A DNA stretch of 6,216 nucleotides, from assembly GCA_938004025.1 (NCBI GenBank), contig CALKXC010000173.1, positions 1-6,216 of the forward strand, in the 5' to 3' direction. The position numbers were made by a program, and so were the translations under genes. Below the pieces are notes generated by a model. The model made no database searches, was not told the DNA's origin, and saw only the letters and a list, made by a program, of their open reading frames with translations. Each line of letters opens with the position of its first letter. Position 1 is the stretch's first letter. The DNA comes from an uncultured Leucothrix sp. Lineage in GTDB: Bacteria; Pseudomonadota; Gammaproteobacteria; Thiotrichales; Thiotrichaceae. Below are positions 1 to 5,392 of the stretch, in pieces.

Positions 1-78
1 TTCAGATTCTGCAGAAACCACGTCTACTTCAGCCTCAGGTGCTTGCTGATCTTCAGGTGTTTGTTCGGATTTGCTCAT
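1..78 (-). CDS. grpE: GrpE co-chaperone, N-terminal 26 codons only
   Basis: Leftward reading frame starting at the ATG at 76-78 and running off the left edge. The visible protein begins MSKSEQTPEDQQAPEAEVDV, an acidic, low-complexity start. It resembles the disordered N-terminus of E. coli GrpE (SKEQKTPEGQAPEE). GrpE is the cytoplasmic nucleotide exchange factor of DnaK. The position supports the call: hrcA-grpE-dnaK is a widespread order and nadK is nearby, as in E. coli. A GAGAG ribosome binding site (complement of 87-91) lies 8 bases before the ATG, and a sigma-32-like promoter lies further upstream. Only the disordered tail is visible, so no folded domain confirms the identity; the call rests on N-terminal resemblance plus context. 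Confidence 0.8.
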   Translation of the reverse strand, partial: MSKSEQTPEDQQAPEAEVDVVSAESE

Positions 79-112
79 TGACTTAACTCTCTAGAAAAAT
101 GCTTTGAAGGTA

Positions 113-140
113 TAATTTGGGTAAAGCGGTCGTTTTCAAG
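113..140 (-). promoter_or_regulatory. Sigma-32-type heat-shock promoter of grpE
   Basis: On the minus strand a perfect CTTGAAA -35 box (complement of 134-140) is followed after 12 bases by CCCAAATTA (complement of 113-121). The second box matches the sigma-32 -10 consensus CCCCATNTA at six of eight defined positions. The predicted transcript start is near 105, leaving a leader of about 27 bases before the grpE ATG. No CIRCE inverted repeat is seen between 79 and 200. The boxes are seen; sigma-32 control is inferred. Confidence 0.65.
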
Positions 141-196
141 CTGTTTAGCTTAAAAAATTAAGAAAAATTTAGAATGGTGGCTGATTGGGGGGATAA

Positions 197-268
197 CCCG
201 TCTGGTAGCGCTAATTAGGCTTCGCCACGCTGCGCGCGGAAGGCGCCGAATTAGCGCTACCAGACGGG
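197..268. repeat. Long perfect inverted repeat (palindrome A) between the exported-protein gene and grpE
   Basis: Two 20-base arms (197-216 and 249-268) are perfect reverse complements around a GC-rich 32-base centre. No run of T follows on either strand, so it is not a standard intrinsic terminator, though it would form a very stable hairpin in either transcript. The outer nine bases, CCCGTCTGG, occur again at 1593-1601 on the far side of the exported-protein gene. Read on the minus strand, the centre contains CCTTCCGCG (complement of 235-243) and a following GGCG. These resemble the centres of palindromes B (1686-1792) and C (5209-5288). Confidence 0.85.
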
Positions 269-281
269 CTCTTTCAAAGTT

Positions 282-322
282 GGTGGGGTTGCGATGGATA
301 TACTTTTTAACTAGTGGTTTGT
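282..322. repeat. Direct repeat, copy 1 (left of the exported-protein gene)
   Basis: Positions 286-308 (23 bases, from GGGTTGCGATGG to a run of five T) are identical to 1608-1630. Sequence just before also matches apart from small shifts in a G/T stretch. AGTGGTTTGT at 313-322 recurs at 1685-1694, and CCCGTCTGG at 197-205 recurs at 1593-1601. All three blocks keep the same order on both sides of the gene at 348-1553, but the spacing differs. This is seen directly; its origin is inference. Confidence 0.8.
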
Positions 323-347
323 AAAATTTATATTTTTTTATTTGGAC

Positions 348-1553
348 TCAGTTTTTAAAGTAAGTTAATTGGTGCTTAGCTTCTTCATCGCCTGAATCAG
401 CCATTTTCTCAAGAACTTCAATAAATTCATTTTTCAATGAAGGATATTCTTCGATAACCCACCAATAGGTCATCCATACAATATTCTGACCCAGAGTGTC
501 CTGCCCTGGAACCTGAAGTATTTTACTAAAGATTAGCTCAGAGTCTTGTTCGTCAGCTAACGCTAGAATTGAACTCGGAACACTTTGCAAATTTATTCGC
601 TTAGCGTAGTAGTTGTATCGATCTTCTTTTGAGAGATTATCACTGATGTTTATTTTGTTCATACGTGCTGTACTATCAACAAAAAGATCAATCAATGTTG
701 GCAACATGTCTTTGCGCTTATTGCTTGCGAAGTTTGCGCTAATGGGGCCTGCATGTTCATCCCATTTTCCATCTGCTAAAAGCTTTTCAAAAAGTGGTTC
801 AGCAGATTTAGCATCCGTTTTTGTCATAGCCCAAAGTGCTTTTTGACTACGCCAGCCTTCTTGAGAGGATTGTTTAAAAAAATCTTTTAAATCTTCGAAT
901 GATTTATTTAGACTGGGTATGTTGAAATGATTTTCTATATCACTATGCATTCCAGGAATTTCATCGGCCTTACCTTTACTTGAAAGAATGTTTTTGAGCG
1001 CAGCCTTTTCTTTTTCATAGTCATCAAGCCTACCTATCTGAACATAACTTTTAACAGCGCGTATCCAAGGGGAGGTGCTTGATAAGACTTCTTCATTTAT
1101 TCGACTGAAAGGATTGCCTGAAGCTCGCCATTTGCCTTCATAGCTTTTTAAAAAAAGTAGAAATTTAGCGCCAAGTTTATAATCATAGGCATTACATGCT
1201 CCTCTCTTCGCTCCGGGTCGAACTTTGCTAAAATCGCCAGCATCACTCCGCCCTGCATAATTATCAATCGAACCTAAAACATCTATAAGTCTATTGCTGA
1301 AGCTGCCTTTGACAACCTCCAAAACTGAAAACCTAATTTCTGGAATATTTGATGAATTACTGGATCCATCGTTTTGTTCAATAGGCGCTACTGATTTTGC
1401 TTCAGCAAGAATTATAAGCTCAGCATTACTCACCATTTCATAGTTGGAAGTTCCTAGATGATCAGGTGCAAGGCTACAGGCACGTGCTGAATCAGCAAAG
1501 ATGGCGATCTGAAGGCTGAACAAGAAAAGAAATGGCTTGATGATATTTTTCAT
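348..1553 (-). CDS. Exported protein of unknown function, NTR/TIMP-like N-terminal region suspected
   Basis: This is a 401-residue protein that I do not recognise as a named family. A signal peptide is clear: Lys-rich start (MKNIIKP), hydrophobic stretch at about residues 7-20, and an ARA cleavage site after residue 25, so the mature protein would begin with Cys26 (CSLAP). An N-terminal Cys, then AELIILAEA (44-52), FSVLEVVKG (75-83) and a second Cys (120) before LGAKFLLFL (127-135), matches the general layout of bacterial proteins with a TIMP/netrin-like OB fold, in which the mature N-terminal Cys is disulfide-bonded. The remainder, from about 165, looks helical and could form HEAT-like repeats. 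The ARAC site is a poor lipobox, so periplasmic or secreted is likelier than lipoprotein. It sits between hrcA and grpE in the same direction and is flanked by direct repeats. Sampled lines of the gene run about 32-42% GC against 47-55% in hrcA, consistent with acquisition. No strong Shine-Dalgarno precedes the ATG. Confidence 0.85.
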   Translation of the reverse strand: MKNIIKPFLFLFSLQIAIFADSARACSLAPDHLGTSNYEMVSNAELIILAEAKSVAPIEQNDGSSNSSNIPEIRFSVLEVVKGSFSNRLIDVLGSIDNYAGRSDAGDFSKVRPGAKRGACNAYDYKLGAKFLLFLKSYEGKWRASGNPFSRINEEVLSSTSPWIRAVKSYVQIGRLDDYEKEKAALKNILSSKGKADEIPGMHSDIENHFNIPSLNKSFEDLKDFFKQSSQEGWRSQKALWAMTKTDAKSAEPLFEKLLADGKWDEHAGPISANFASNKRKDMLPTLIDLFVDSTARMNKINISDNLSKEDRYNYYAKRINLQSVPSSILALADEQDSELIFSKILQVPGQDTLGQNIVWMTYWWVIEEYPSLKNEFIEVLEKMADSGDEEAKHQLTYFKN

Positions 1554-1559
1554 TTCAGC

Positions 1560-1568
1560 ATTCTAGCA
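1560..1568 (-). promoter_or_regulatory. Possible extended -10 promoter of the exported-protein gene
   Basis: The minus strand reads TGCTAGAAT (complement of 1560-1568), an extended -10 element with five of six matches to TATAAT; no convincing -35 is present. The hexamer ends only six bases before the ATG at 1553, so transcription would start at or near the start codon and give a leaderless or nearly leaderless message. This fits the lack of a Shine-Dalgarno but is unproven. Read-through from hrcA is the alternative. Confidence 0.3.
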
Positions 1569-1592
1569 TGACCAATCTATGCCCAAATAAAA

Positions 1593-1630
1593 CCCGTCTG
1601 GCTGGGTGGGTTGCGATGGATATACTTTTT
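1593..1630. repeat. Direct repeat, copy 2 (right of the exported-protein gene)
   Basis: CCCGTCTGG (1593-1601) is joined almost directly to the G-rich stretch and to the 23-base block 1608-1630, which is identical to 286-308. Compared with copy 1, the second palindrome arm and centre are absent, as if the palindrome had been lost here or gained there. The third block, AGTGGTTTGT, follows at 1685-1694, after about 54 extra bases. That spacer holds a small 13-base palindrome (TAAGAA-A-TTCTTA, 1648-1660). Confidence 0.8.
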
Positions 1631-1679
1631 CGATGGTGGCATGACTTTAAGAAATTCTTATTATGAAATCCACCGCAGC

Positions 1680-1792
1680 AAAAAAGTGGTTTGTGGTATT
1701 TGATTGACGAAGTCCTTCCGAGTCACTCAATCTGTCAGAGCCCACCGCTAAAAACGACGAGGCGGCGCAGTCAATCAAATACCACAAGCCAC
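1680..1792 (-). terminator. Palindrome B, probable hrcA terminator with a very large loop
   Basis: Arms of 23 bases (1686-1708 and 1770-1792) pair at 22 positions around a 61-base centre. The right arm begins only three bases past the hrcA stop codon. On the minus strand the hairpin is followed at once by six T (complement of 1680-1685), which is the layout of an intrinsic terminator for hrcA. The loop is far larger than the 3-10 bases usual for terminators. It carries AGTCCTTCCGAG (1711-1722) and GGCGGCG (1761-1767), motifs nearly repeated in palindrome C, so this may be a repeat element that happens to terminate transcription. Confidence 0.55.
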
Positions 1793-1795
1793 GAC

Positions 1796-2857
1796 TCAAT
1801 CAACCCTTGACCTCAACGCCGCACTAAGCAACCGAGAAGTAATATCCACCACCGGTATCACGCGCTCATATTGCATGCGCTTCGGGCCTATAACGCCCAA
1901 CACGCCCAAATGCTTGTCATCAATACTGTAAGGTGCTGTCACCAAACTACAATCTTCAAATACTGCCCTGCCTGACTCGCGCCCAATAAAAATCTGCACG
2001 CCCTTCGCTTGAATGCAATTATCTAATAACCTCAACACATCGCGCTTTTCATTAAAGGCGTTAAAGATTTGTTTCAACCTGTCCATATCCGAAAAGTCGG
2101 CATACTCCATGAGATTGGTCCGCCCAACGATCAGGCAATTATCTTCGGAAGCCTCGCCTCCCGGATTTTCTTTAAAAGCTTGCTCACCTAGTTCAATCGC
2201 TGACAGCATCATTTGGTTGAGTGTTTCTCGATCCTTACGCATTGCTTCAAGCATGTGGGTTCTAGCTTGATGAAGGTCCATACCGGTGAGGTTTTCATTG
2301 AGATAATTACTCGCCTGCTGCAATTCGCTTGAGCTGTACTCACGGTCAGTTTGGAGGATGCGATTTTGTATCTCGTTGTCACTCATTACCAACACAACCA
2401 AAACCTGATCGGATGATAAGTGCAAAAACTCGATATGCTTGATCGCTAACGACTCAACGCTCGGCATCGTGACAACACCTGCTAACTGTGTAAAGTTTGA
2501 CAATAAACTGGAGGCTGTTTGGATCAGTTCAGAATGCGTCGTTGCTCCGCCAAACTGGGTTTGCAAAGCACCGATATCTTCTTGGTTTAAATCTTGAACA
2601 TTGACTAAGGAGTCAACGAATAAGCGATAACCTCTCGCTGTCGGCACGCGACCCGCTGAAGTGTGCGGCGCATGGATATAGCCTTTGTCCTCCAACATCG
2701 CCATCACGTTTCTGACGGTAGCAGGGCTTACTTTCAAACCACTTCGTTTTAGCAAAGTGGTGGAACCTACAGGAGTGCCATCGACGATATAACCTTCTAT
2801 AAGGACCTTGAGGAGCTGCTGAGCTCTTTCATTTAATTTGTTATTGTCAATTGCCAT
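1796..2857 (-). CDS. hrcA: HrcA heat-inducible transcription repressor
   Basis: HrcA is a cytoplasmic dimeric repressor that, in studied bacteria, binds the CIRCE operator before groE and dnaK-type operons and needs GroEL for activity. The 353 residues fit the family's usual length. The N-terminal winged helix covers about residues 1-75, with SPATVRNVMAMLEDKGY (44-60) as the recognition region. HTSAGRVPTARGYRLFVD (65-82) is a family signature. A GAF-like effector region and dimerisation insert follow. The frame can be read from a TTG at 2861-2863, but I prefer the ATG at 2855-2857: an AGG lies eight bases before it and only three before the TTG. The gene diverges from nadK and lies upstream of grpE. 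Its stop is followed directly by palindrome B. No classical CIRCE is visible in its own upstream region. Confidence 0.95.
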   Translation of the reverse strand: MAIDNNKLNERAQQLLKVLIEGYIVDGTPVGSTTLLKRSGLKVSPATVRNVMAMLEDKGYIHAPHTSAGRVPTARGYRLFVDSLVNVQDLNQEDIGALQTQFGGATTHSELIQTASSLLSNFTQLAGVVTMPSVESLAIKHIEFLHLSSDQVLVVLVMSDNEIQNRILQTDREYSSSELQQASNYLNENLTGMDLHQARTHMLEAMRKDRETLNQMMLSAIELGEQAFKENPGGEASEDNCLIVGRTNLMEYADFSDMDRLKQIFNAFNEKRDVLRLLDNCIQAKGVQIFIGRESGRAVFEDCSLVTAPYSIDDKHLGVLGVIGPKRMQYERVIPVVDITSRLLSAALRSRVD

Positions 2858-2880
2858 GAACAATACCTGTGTAACCGTCG

Positions 2881-2894
2881 ATATAAACTTATAT
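2881..2894. promoter_or_regulatory. AT-rich palindrome at the predicted hrcA transcription start
   Basis: ATATAA and TTATAT flank a two-base AC centre. It lies between the sigma-32-like -10 (2901-2909) and the hrcA start, about where transcription would begin, an operator-like position. It bears no resemblance to CIRCE (TTAGCACTC-N9-GAGTGCTAA). Short AT-rich palindromes are common by chance. Confidence 0.25.
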
Positions 2895-2900
2895 TACTGT

Positions 2901-2928
2901 ATATTGGGGCGAATGGCAGTGTTACAAA
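2901..2928 (-). promoter_or_regulatory. Possible sigma-32-like promoter of hrcA
   Basis: The minus strand carries TTTGTAA (complement of 2922-2928; five of seven matches to CTTGAAA). After 12 bases comes CCCCAATAT (complement of 2901-2909), which keeps the CCCCA core of the sigma-32 -10. The 12-base spacing equals that of the better grpE promoter. The -35 match is modest, so this is weaker than the grpE case. The leader would be about 35-40 bases. Confidence 0.4.
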
Positions 2929-3001
2929 TAGATTTAGTGCACTTGCTTTTATGACTAAGGTTTGCCACTCTATTTGACCTACTCTGAGCTGGGATTTCTA
3001 C

Positions 3002-3871
3002 ATGCGCTCTTTCAAGCGAATTGGTTTATTTTCCAAACAAGAAGACTCGCGAATCAGCAGTACACTGGTTCAGCTTTATCAATTCTTTAGTGAGCGATCT
3101 TTCACTATTATGGTGACGCCGACAGTGGCTTCATTCTTAGATATTGAAGCACATGAAGAGGCTGAAATTGCAGACAATATCGACCTAGCTGTTGTAGTCG
3201 GAGGAGATGGGACACTACTACAAGTAGGCCGATTACTTGCACCAAAAAACATTCCCATTATTGGCGTTAATCTTGGTCGACTCGGCTTTTTAGTCGACAT
3301 CTCTTCATCTCACCTGGATCAACAGCTCCAAGAAATGCTTGAAGGCAAATTTACGGTTGAGCCAAGAACCCTGCTACAAGCTGACGTCTTTCGTGGTGAT
3401 GAAAAACTAGGTTCTGAAGGTGCGCTCAACGACGTAGTGGTTCATGTGCGAAACGATGTGAGAATGATTGAGTTCGACACAAAAATAAATGGCGAGTTCG
3501 TCAATACGCAACGTGCCGATGGAATGATTGTATCGACGCCTACTGGCTCTACAGCTTATTCATTATCAGCAGGCGGGCCTATTCTTCATCCCAGCTTAAA
3601 TGCTGTGACAATGGTGCCCATTTGCCCACATACCTTGAGTCATCGACCGATCGTGGTTAGCGCAGAAAATGAAATCGAAATACTACTGTGTGAGTCCCGC
3701 AATGTTGACGCACGCGTCTCGTTTGATGGTCAGGCTAATATTAATTTAAAAGCTGGCGATAGAATTGTTATTCGTCCGCATGAAAATAAGCTATCGCTGA
3801 TCCATCCAGAAGATTATGATTATTATCATATCTTGCGGAGCAAACTTGGCTGGAGTGCGACACCTCCATAG
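3002..3871 (+). CDS. nadK: NAD kinase
   Basis: This enzyme phosphorylates NAD to NADP using ATP (or polyphosphate in some members) in the cytoplasm and is normally essential. The 289-residue length is typical. The diagnostic GGDGT is at residues 67-71, followed by NLGRLGFLVD (90-99). ALND (141-144) takes the place of the usual ALNE, with Asp instead of Glu in the NAD-binding pair. DGMIVSTPTGSTAYSLSAGGP (173-193) and PICPHTLSHRPIV (206-218) complete the active-site set. The C-terminal LRSKLGW is also family-like. The start is ATG with a weak GGGA seven bases upstream. It diverges from hrcA, and the 144-base gap must hold both promoters. I see no convincing sigma-70 promoter for it. No terminator follows its TAG stop. 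Confidence 0.97.
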   Translation: MRSFKRIGLFSKQEDSRISSTLVQLYQFFSERSFTIMVTPTVASFLDIEAHEEAEIADNIDLAVVVGGDGTLLQVGRLLAPKNIPIIGVNLGRLGFLVDISSSHLDQQLQEMLEGKFTVEPRTLLQADVFRGDEKLGSEGALNDVVVHVRNDVRMIEFDTKINGEFVNTQRADGMIVSTPTGSTAYSLSAGGPILHPSLNAVTMVPICPHTLSHRPIVVSAENEIEILLCESRNVDARVSFDGQANINLKAGDRIVIRPHENKLSLIHPEDYDYYHILRSKLGWSATPP

Positions 3872-3898
3872 CTTAATAAAATTTGATCAGGGCTCCTG

Positions 3899-3904
3899 TA
3901 TAAT
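3899..3904 (+). promoter_or_regulatory. Possible -10 box of the CoA-binding protein gene
   Basis: A perfect TATAAT lies 50 bases before the TTG start at 3955 and 27 bases past the nadK stop. No good -35 is found at 16-18 bases; TTGATC (3883-3888) is only ten bases away. The gene may have its own promoter, may be read through from nadK, or both. Confidence 0.35.
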
Positions 3905-3954
3905 TGAGCACCATAGAAAGCAACGGTAAGACCCTTTAGACCGAGGAACAAGCA

Positions 3955-4425
3955 TTGGCTGACGTAACCCTACTAAGAAAAGTATTGACTGAAAACAAGG
4001 TCATCGCAATGGTTGGTCTTTCTGACAAACCCCATAGGCCAAGCTATTTTGTTGGTAAATACTTACAAGAGCACGGTTTTCAGGTTGTTCCGGTAAACCC
4101 TGTTAAGAAAGAGATTTTGGGGGAGCAATGCTACCCAACCCTTGAAGATATCCCCTTTCAAGTGGATATGGTCGACTGCTTCCGCCGCTCTGAGTTGATT
4201 CCGCCACTAGCCCACTCCGCTGTTGCCATTGGTGCGAAGTGTTTGTGGATGCAACTGTCGGTTGTGAATGAGGAAGCAAAAGAAATCGCCGAGGCAGCGG
4301 GCTTAGATGTGGTGATGGATCGCTGCCCTAAGATTGAATATGCAAGAATCTTTGGTGGCCTGAATTCCGCAGGGGTTAATACTAAGATTATTTCTTCAAA
4401 GCGCCCTCGACAGATAAACCTCTAG
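3955..4425 (+). CDS. CoA-binding protein, YccU-like (Rossmann fold)
   Basis: This 156-residue single-domain protein belongs to the CoA_binding_2 family, related to the CoA-binding domain of succinyl-CoA synthetase; E. coli YccU is the familiar member. Seen motifs are VIAMVGLSDKPHRPSYFVGKYL (16-37, with the nucleotide-binding turn GLSDKPHRPS), VVPVNP (44-49), VDMVDCFRR (70-78), KCLWMQL (95-101) and the closing MDRCPKIEY (121-129). The physiological role of the family is not settled. The start is TTG: an in-frame TAG at 3937-3939 excludes anything further upstream, GAGGA (3943-3947) sits seven bases before the TTG, and the next in-frame ATG (4009) would cut into the first strand of the fold. 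The stop is one base from the stop of the converging hydrolase gene. Confidence 0.9.
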   Translation: MADVTLLRKVLTENKVIAMVGLSDKPHRPSYFVGKYLQEHGFQVVPVNPVKKEILGEQCYPTLEDIPFQVDMVDCFRRSELIPPLAHSAVAIGAKCLWMQLSVVNEEAKEIAEAAGLDVVMDRCPKIEYARIFGGLNSAGVNTKIISSKRPRQINL

Positions 4426-4426
4426 T

Positions 4427-5143
4427 CTAAGACAGTACTATCTTCAAAAAATCTGCCATTCTGTTCCATGCTCTATCCGCAACTTCAGCATGATAAAAAT
4501 AGCCTTCTTTATATCGCTTAGCTTCAGGCTTCATAAACGCATGTCCTGTATGACCATAAGCATCTAGCTCCCAGTTTGCGCCTTTGTGCGTTAATTCTTG
4601 GGTTAGCCTCAAGACATCTTCTGGTGTAGCCAACGGATCATCCCAGCCATGTAATAACAAAATAGGTGTAGTGATTTTCTGATCAGTATTAAAGTCTGGA
4701 GCGTCAAACACGCCATGAAAGCTTACCGCGCCTGCAAAATCCTGGCCTGAACGCGCTAAATCTAGCAGGCACTTTCCCCCGAAACAAAAACCGATCCCTG
4801 CAATTTTAGTGTCATCAACCTGTGGGAGCTGACTAGCTGTTTTATAAATAAGCTGCATGCGGTTTAGTAGGAATTGGCGATCCGCATTGTACTCTGCCAT
4901 TTTGCCGAATGCGGCTGCTTCGGTGCTCGCATCAAAGCCCTTGCCATAGAGGTCAACAATCATGGCAACATAACCCATTTCAGCGAGTTTAATGGCCGAA
5001 CTCTCTTCCATCGAGGTTCTGCCCCACACCGTGGGAGCGACTAACACACAGGGCAATTTGCCTTCTGCATTATCGGGGTAAACTAGTAAGCCTTCGTATT
5101 GGCCATACTCATCGCCATATTCTATTGATTCAGTAATTATCAT
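4427..5143 (-). CDS. Dienelactone hydrolase family protein (alpha/beta hydrolase)
   Basis: This is a 238-residue cytoplasmic alpha/beta hydrolase. The nucleophile elbow GIGFCFGG puts Cys at 120, as in dienelactone hydrolases. HGWDDP supplies Asp169 and YGHTGHAF supplies His201, completing a Cys-Asp-His triad. In Pseudomonas dienelactone hydrolase a Glu (position 36, in AQEIFG) modulates the Cys; the matching stretch here reads APTVWG, so that Glu is Thr. Classical chlorocatechol dienelactone activity is therefore doubtful and the substrate is unknown. The frame is open to a TTG at 5150-5152, but I choose the ATG at 5141-5143, because GGAGG (complement of 5153-5157) lies nine bases before it and abuts the TTG directly. 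It converges on the CoA-binding gene with no room for a terminator, and diverges from the GyrI-like gene. Confidence 0.92.
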   Translation of the reverse strand: MIITESIEYGDEYGQYEGLLVYPDNAEGKLPCVLVAPTVWGRTSMEESSAIKLAEMGYVAMIVDLYGKGFDASTEAAAFGKMAEYNADRQFLLNRMQLIYKTASQLPQVDDTKIAGIGFCFGGKCLLDLARSGQDFAGAVSFHGVFDAPDFNTDQKITTPILLLHGWDDPLATPEDVLRLTQELTHKGANWELDAYGHTGHAFMKPEAKRYKEGYFYHAEVADRAWNRMADFLKIVLS

Positions 5144-5208
5144 CGATTCCAACCTCCATCAGTTTCAAACATCATAACGAGAACTCTCTTAATGCGCATC
5201 AATGAGTA

Positions 5209-5288
5209 GCTTCGAATCGCGTATTTAATTTTCTCCGCCGACTCGCAGGCTCGTAAGGACTGCGAAAACCAAATACGCGACTCGAAGC
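5209..5288. repeat. Palindrome C in the divergent intergenic region
   Basis: Arms of 18 bases (5209-5226 and 5271-5288) pair at 17 positions. After a two-by-two mismatch, pairing resumes for five more base pairs (5229-5233 with 5264-5268). The central region also offers an alternative TCGCAG/CTGCGA stem (5243-5248, 5260-5265). No T run follows on either strand, and the element lies upstream of both flanking genes, so it is not a terminator for them. Read on the minus strand, its centre carries AGTCCTTACGAG (complement of 5250-5261), 11 of 12 identical to 1711-1722 in palindrome B, then GGCGGAG (complement of 5233-5239). Confidence 0.8.
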
Positions 5289-5359
5289 AATACACATTGA
5301 AATGGCGATAAAGATCTTTGTATGCAAATAAGGCACAATATGTAGGCTGAAAAGCTTGG

Positions 5360-5378
5360 CACATTGATTATCATTATT
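5360..5378. promoter_or_regulatory. Possible Fur box before the GyrI-like gene
   Basis: Read on the minus strand this is AATAATGATAATCAATGTG. It matches 15 of 19 positions of the Fur consensus GATAATGATAATCATTATC, including 13 in a row. It lies only two bases before the Shine-Dalgarno of the GyrI-like gene. The sequence match is seen; regulation by iron is inferred and the region is AT-rich. Confidence 0.35.
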
Positions 5379-5392
5379 ATGGAAGAAGCGCT

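Noticed and set aside
149..162. CTTAA-AAAA-TTAAG inverted repeat upstream of grpE as an operator
   Set aside because: Arms of five AT-rich bases are too short and too common to support a regulatory call.
613..846. Open frame of 77 codons on the plus strand inside the exported-protein gene
   Set aside because: It is fully antisense to a gene with a signal peptide and sensible composition, and has no family resemblance.
1470..1485. Lipobox (ARAC) in the exported protein
   Set aside because: Arg at -2 and Ala at -3 fit a lipobox poorly, while ARA is an ordinary signal peptidase I site.
2013..2270. Open frame of 85 codons antisense to hrcA
   Set aside because: It is a shadow of a certain gene, with no homology signal.
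3079..3300. Open frame of 73 codons antisense to nadK
   Set aside because: It lies opposite the conserved GGDGT region; its residues only mirror the nadK codons.
5140..5364. Open frame of 74 codons on the minus strand upstream of the hydrolase gene
   Set aside because: It runs straight through palindrome C, overlaps the hydrolase start out of frame, and resembles no known protein.
5356..5371. Sigma-54 promoter suggested by TTGGCAC
   Set aside because: The -24 half is good, but the -12 half reads TTAT where TTGC is required, so the essential GC is missing.
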